64,000 nucleotides of DNA from JL08 sp963765555 (lineage in GTDB: Bacteria; Pseudomonadota; Alphaproteobacteria; Rhodobacterales; Rhodobacteraceae). A program made the position numbers and the translations under genes. Shown here one piece after another: positions 62,036-64,000 of this stretch (positions are counted from its first letter, which is position 1; every line of letters begins with the position of its first letter). The stretch spans positions 558,001 to 622,000 of the forward strand of contig CAVXWX010000003.1 of the NCBI GenBank assembly GCA_963765555.1. The letters run 5' to 3'. The notes under the pieces were generated by a model that worked only from the letters and a program-made list of their open reading frames with translations, was not told where the DNA came from and ran no database searches.

Positions 62036-64000
62036 TCACTTTTTCAGCAGCGATTTCACCTTGGCTGCGGTCGCTTCGGCCGTGATGCCGAATTGTTCGA
62101 TACAACACCTCGGCAGGGGCCGATGCGCCGAACCCGTGCATCCCGATAAAGCCGGATTTTTCCCGCTTGCCGCGTTCGCCGAACAACCACCGGTCCCAGC
62201 CAAAGCGGATTCCCGCTTCGATTGCGACGCGCACGGGGCCGCCGGGCAACACGCGCTTGCGATAGCGTTCGTCCTGTTCCTCGAACAGTTCCCAGCACGG
62301 CATGGACACAACCCGCGTACCGATCCCTTCGGCCTGCAACAAGTCGCGCGCGGCCATGGCAATTTCCACTTCGGATCCGGTCGCCATCAGGATCGCCTCG
62401 CGTTTGCCTTCGGCGTCGGCCAGAACATAGGCGCCCTGTGCGGTCATGTTCTTGGTCTTATGCTCTTTGCGCACGGTGGGCAGGCCCTGACGGGTCAGCG
62501 ACAGAACCGATGGCGTTTCCTTGCTGGTCAGGGCAATTTCCCATGCTTCGGCGGTTTCGATCGTATCGGCGGGGCGGAACACATAGGTGTTCGGCGTGGC
62601 GCGCGAAATGGCCAGATGCTCCACCGGTTGGTGGGTCGGGCCGTCTTCGCCCAGGCCGATGCTGTCATGGGTCATCACAAACACGGTCGGGATACGCATC
62701 AGCGCGGCCAGACGCATGGCAGGGCGGGCATAATCGGTGAAACACATGAACGTGCCGCCATAGGGGCGCATACCGCCGTGCAGGGCCATGCCGTTCATCG
62801 CTGCGGCCATGCCGTGTTCGCGGATGCCGTAGTGAATATAGCGCCCCTTGCGGTTTTCCGGCAGGAACACGCCCAGATCGGCGGTTTTCGTGTTGTTCGA
62901 TCCGGTCAGATCGGCGCTGCCGCCTACGGTTTCGGGCATGATCGGGTTGATCACTTCCAGCACTTTTTCGGATGATGCCCGCGTGGCCAGTTTCGGCGCG
63001 CTTTCGGTCATCTGTTTTTTGAACGCCTTGATCGTCGCGCTGAGTTTCTTGGGCGCGTCCAGCGCATAGGCGCGGGTAAATTCGCGCTGCTTGTTGCCGG
63101 GCAGGGTGGCAAAACGCGCCTCCCATTCGGCGCGGGCTGTTGCCCCGCGTGCGCCAATCGCTTCCCATGCCGATTTGACAGCGTCAGGAATTTCGAACGG
63201 GCCGGTGGTCCAGCCATAGGCGGTCTTGGCCGCGATCAACTGGTCCGCATCGGTCAGTGCGCCGTGACCCTTTGAGGTGTCCTGTGCGGCGTGGCCCAGT
63301 GCGATATGGGTCTTGCAGGCGACCATTGTGGGCTTGTTGCCCTTTTTCGCCTGCGTCAACGCGGCATCGATCGCCACCGGATCGTGGCCGTCGATTTCCA
63401 GCACGTTCCAGCCCGATGCCTTGAACCGCGCGACCTGATCGGTGCGGTCGGCAATATCAACGGTGCCGTCGATGGTGATGTTGTTGTTGTCCCACAGCAC
63501 GATCAGCTTGCTCAGCTCGTGCCGTCCGGCCAGCCCGATGGCCTCTTGGCTGACGCCTTCCATCAGGCATCCGTCGCCGGCGATCACATAGGTATAGTGA
63601 TCCACCGCCTTGCGCCCGTAATGCGCGCGCTGCATTTCTTCGGCCATGGCAAAGCCGACCGCATTGGAAATGCCCTGACCCAGCGGGCCGGTTGTGGTTT
63701 CAATCCCCGACGCATGACCATATTCGGGATGGCCCGCCGTGCGCGCGCCCCACTGGCGGAAATTCTTGATTTCCTCAAGCGTCATGTCCTCGTAGCCCGT
63801 CAGATACAACAGCGAATAAAGCAGCATAGACCCATGCCCCGCCGACAGGATGAACCGGTCGCGATCCGGCCAGTTCGGGGCGGAGGCATCGAATTTCAGG
63901 TGTTTTTCAAACAATACGGTCGCCACATCGGCCATGCCCATCGGCATGCCGGAATGGCCGGAATTGGCGGCCTTGACCGCGTCTAGGGTCAGCGTCCGGA
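62036..64000 (-). CDS. tkt: Transketolase (5' end outside the window; apparent +1 shift)
   Basis: Thiamine-dependent enzyme of the pentose phosphate and Calvin pathways. The visible frame begins at the right edge with RTLTLDAVKAANSGHSGMPMG, so the first 15-20 residues lie outside. ThDP-binding GDGCLMEGVSQEAIGLAGRH and the WDNNNITIDG end are clear; the C-terminus carries THDSIGLGEDGPTHQPVEH. Near the 3' end an extra base at 62099 breaks the frame after PAEVLY; without it the protein ends EQFGITAEATAAKVKSLLKK at 62036. Read as written, it would run on to 61863 over the DUF808 gene. Confidence 0.93.

Noticed and set aside
1..64000. CRISPR arrays, tRNA or rRNA genes
   Set aside because: No regularly spaced direct repeats, cloverleaf-like sequences or rRNA signatures were noticed when reading the window; a covariance-model search was not possible.

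Overview
The window comes from the chromosome of an alphaproteobacterium of the family Rhodobacteraceae, most likely the Roseobacter group. The evidence is a complete Rhodobacter-type gene transfer agent (GTA) cluster, a lipoyl domain fused to the pyruvate dehydrogenase E1-beta subunit, a VPLPA-CTERM sorting tail, an alphaproteobacterial GTTC-N7-GTTC LexA box and an overall high-GC codon use. No rRNA, tRNA or CRISPR array was seen.

Layout. 1-2771: the 3' end of hisA, then fabF and mltG. 3056-17108: the GTA cluster, genes g1 to g15 in canonical order (small and large terminase, portal, g3.5, prohead protease, capsid, connectors, tail proteins, tape measure, hub, NlpC/P60 peptidase, megatron), followed by a small conserved GTA-adjacent gene, a DksA-like zinc-finger gene and cysE. 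18736-23245 (minus strand): the pyruvate dehydrogenase operon pdhA-VOC-pdhB-pdhC and ftsB. 23388-25591: fructose-bisphosphate aldolase and pgk. 25715-30267: two cyclophilins, bactofilin with an M23 peptidase, a DUF455 protein and bcp. 30336-43345: an AsmA-like protein, queA, an MFS transporter, a DUF924 protein, lpd, a methyltransferase, uvrA and an MmgE/PrpD protein. 43439-48331: a large Hint-domain protein and a valine-catabolism block (acyl-CoA dehydrogenase, 3-hydroxyisobutyryl-CoA hydrolase, mmsB). 48537-51886: a hypothetical protein, a GCS2-type ligase, an L,D-transpeptidase, a DsrE protein and a cupredoxin. 51887-55950: an accessory patch with an IS110 transposase, a short element bounded by inverted repeats, a decayed IS630 transposase and the wreck of a secreted VPLPA-CTERM protein. 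56048-64000: mmsA with a divergent LysR gene, a CBS protein, coaD, a small membrane protein, gap, a DUF808 protein and transketolase, which is cut by the window edge.

The genes form three functional groups: lower glycolysis/gluconeogenesis and pyruvate oxidation (fba, pgk, gap, tkt, pdhABC, lpd), valine degradation (acyl-CoA dehydrogenase, hydrolase, mmsB, mmsA), and the GTA. The non-coding sequence gives regulatory links: one palindrome, TAGTTTA-N4-TAAACTA, stands before both pdhA and lpd, 14 kb apart. Imperfect copies of a TGTTAGCGCTAACA-type palindrome stand before gap and fba, and a LexA box stands before uvrA.

A caution applies to the whole window. At least sixteen one-base shifts interrupt genes that should be intact, including fabF, mltG, pdhC and tkt, four GTA genes and the valine block. 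In nearly every case removing one base restores the family sequence and the family's usual length. This insertion bias points to base-calling or assembly errors more than to gene decay. Such genes are annotated at full length with the shift marked. The IS630 copy and the VPLPA-CTERM gene look decayed.
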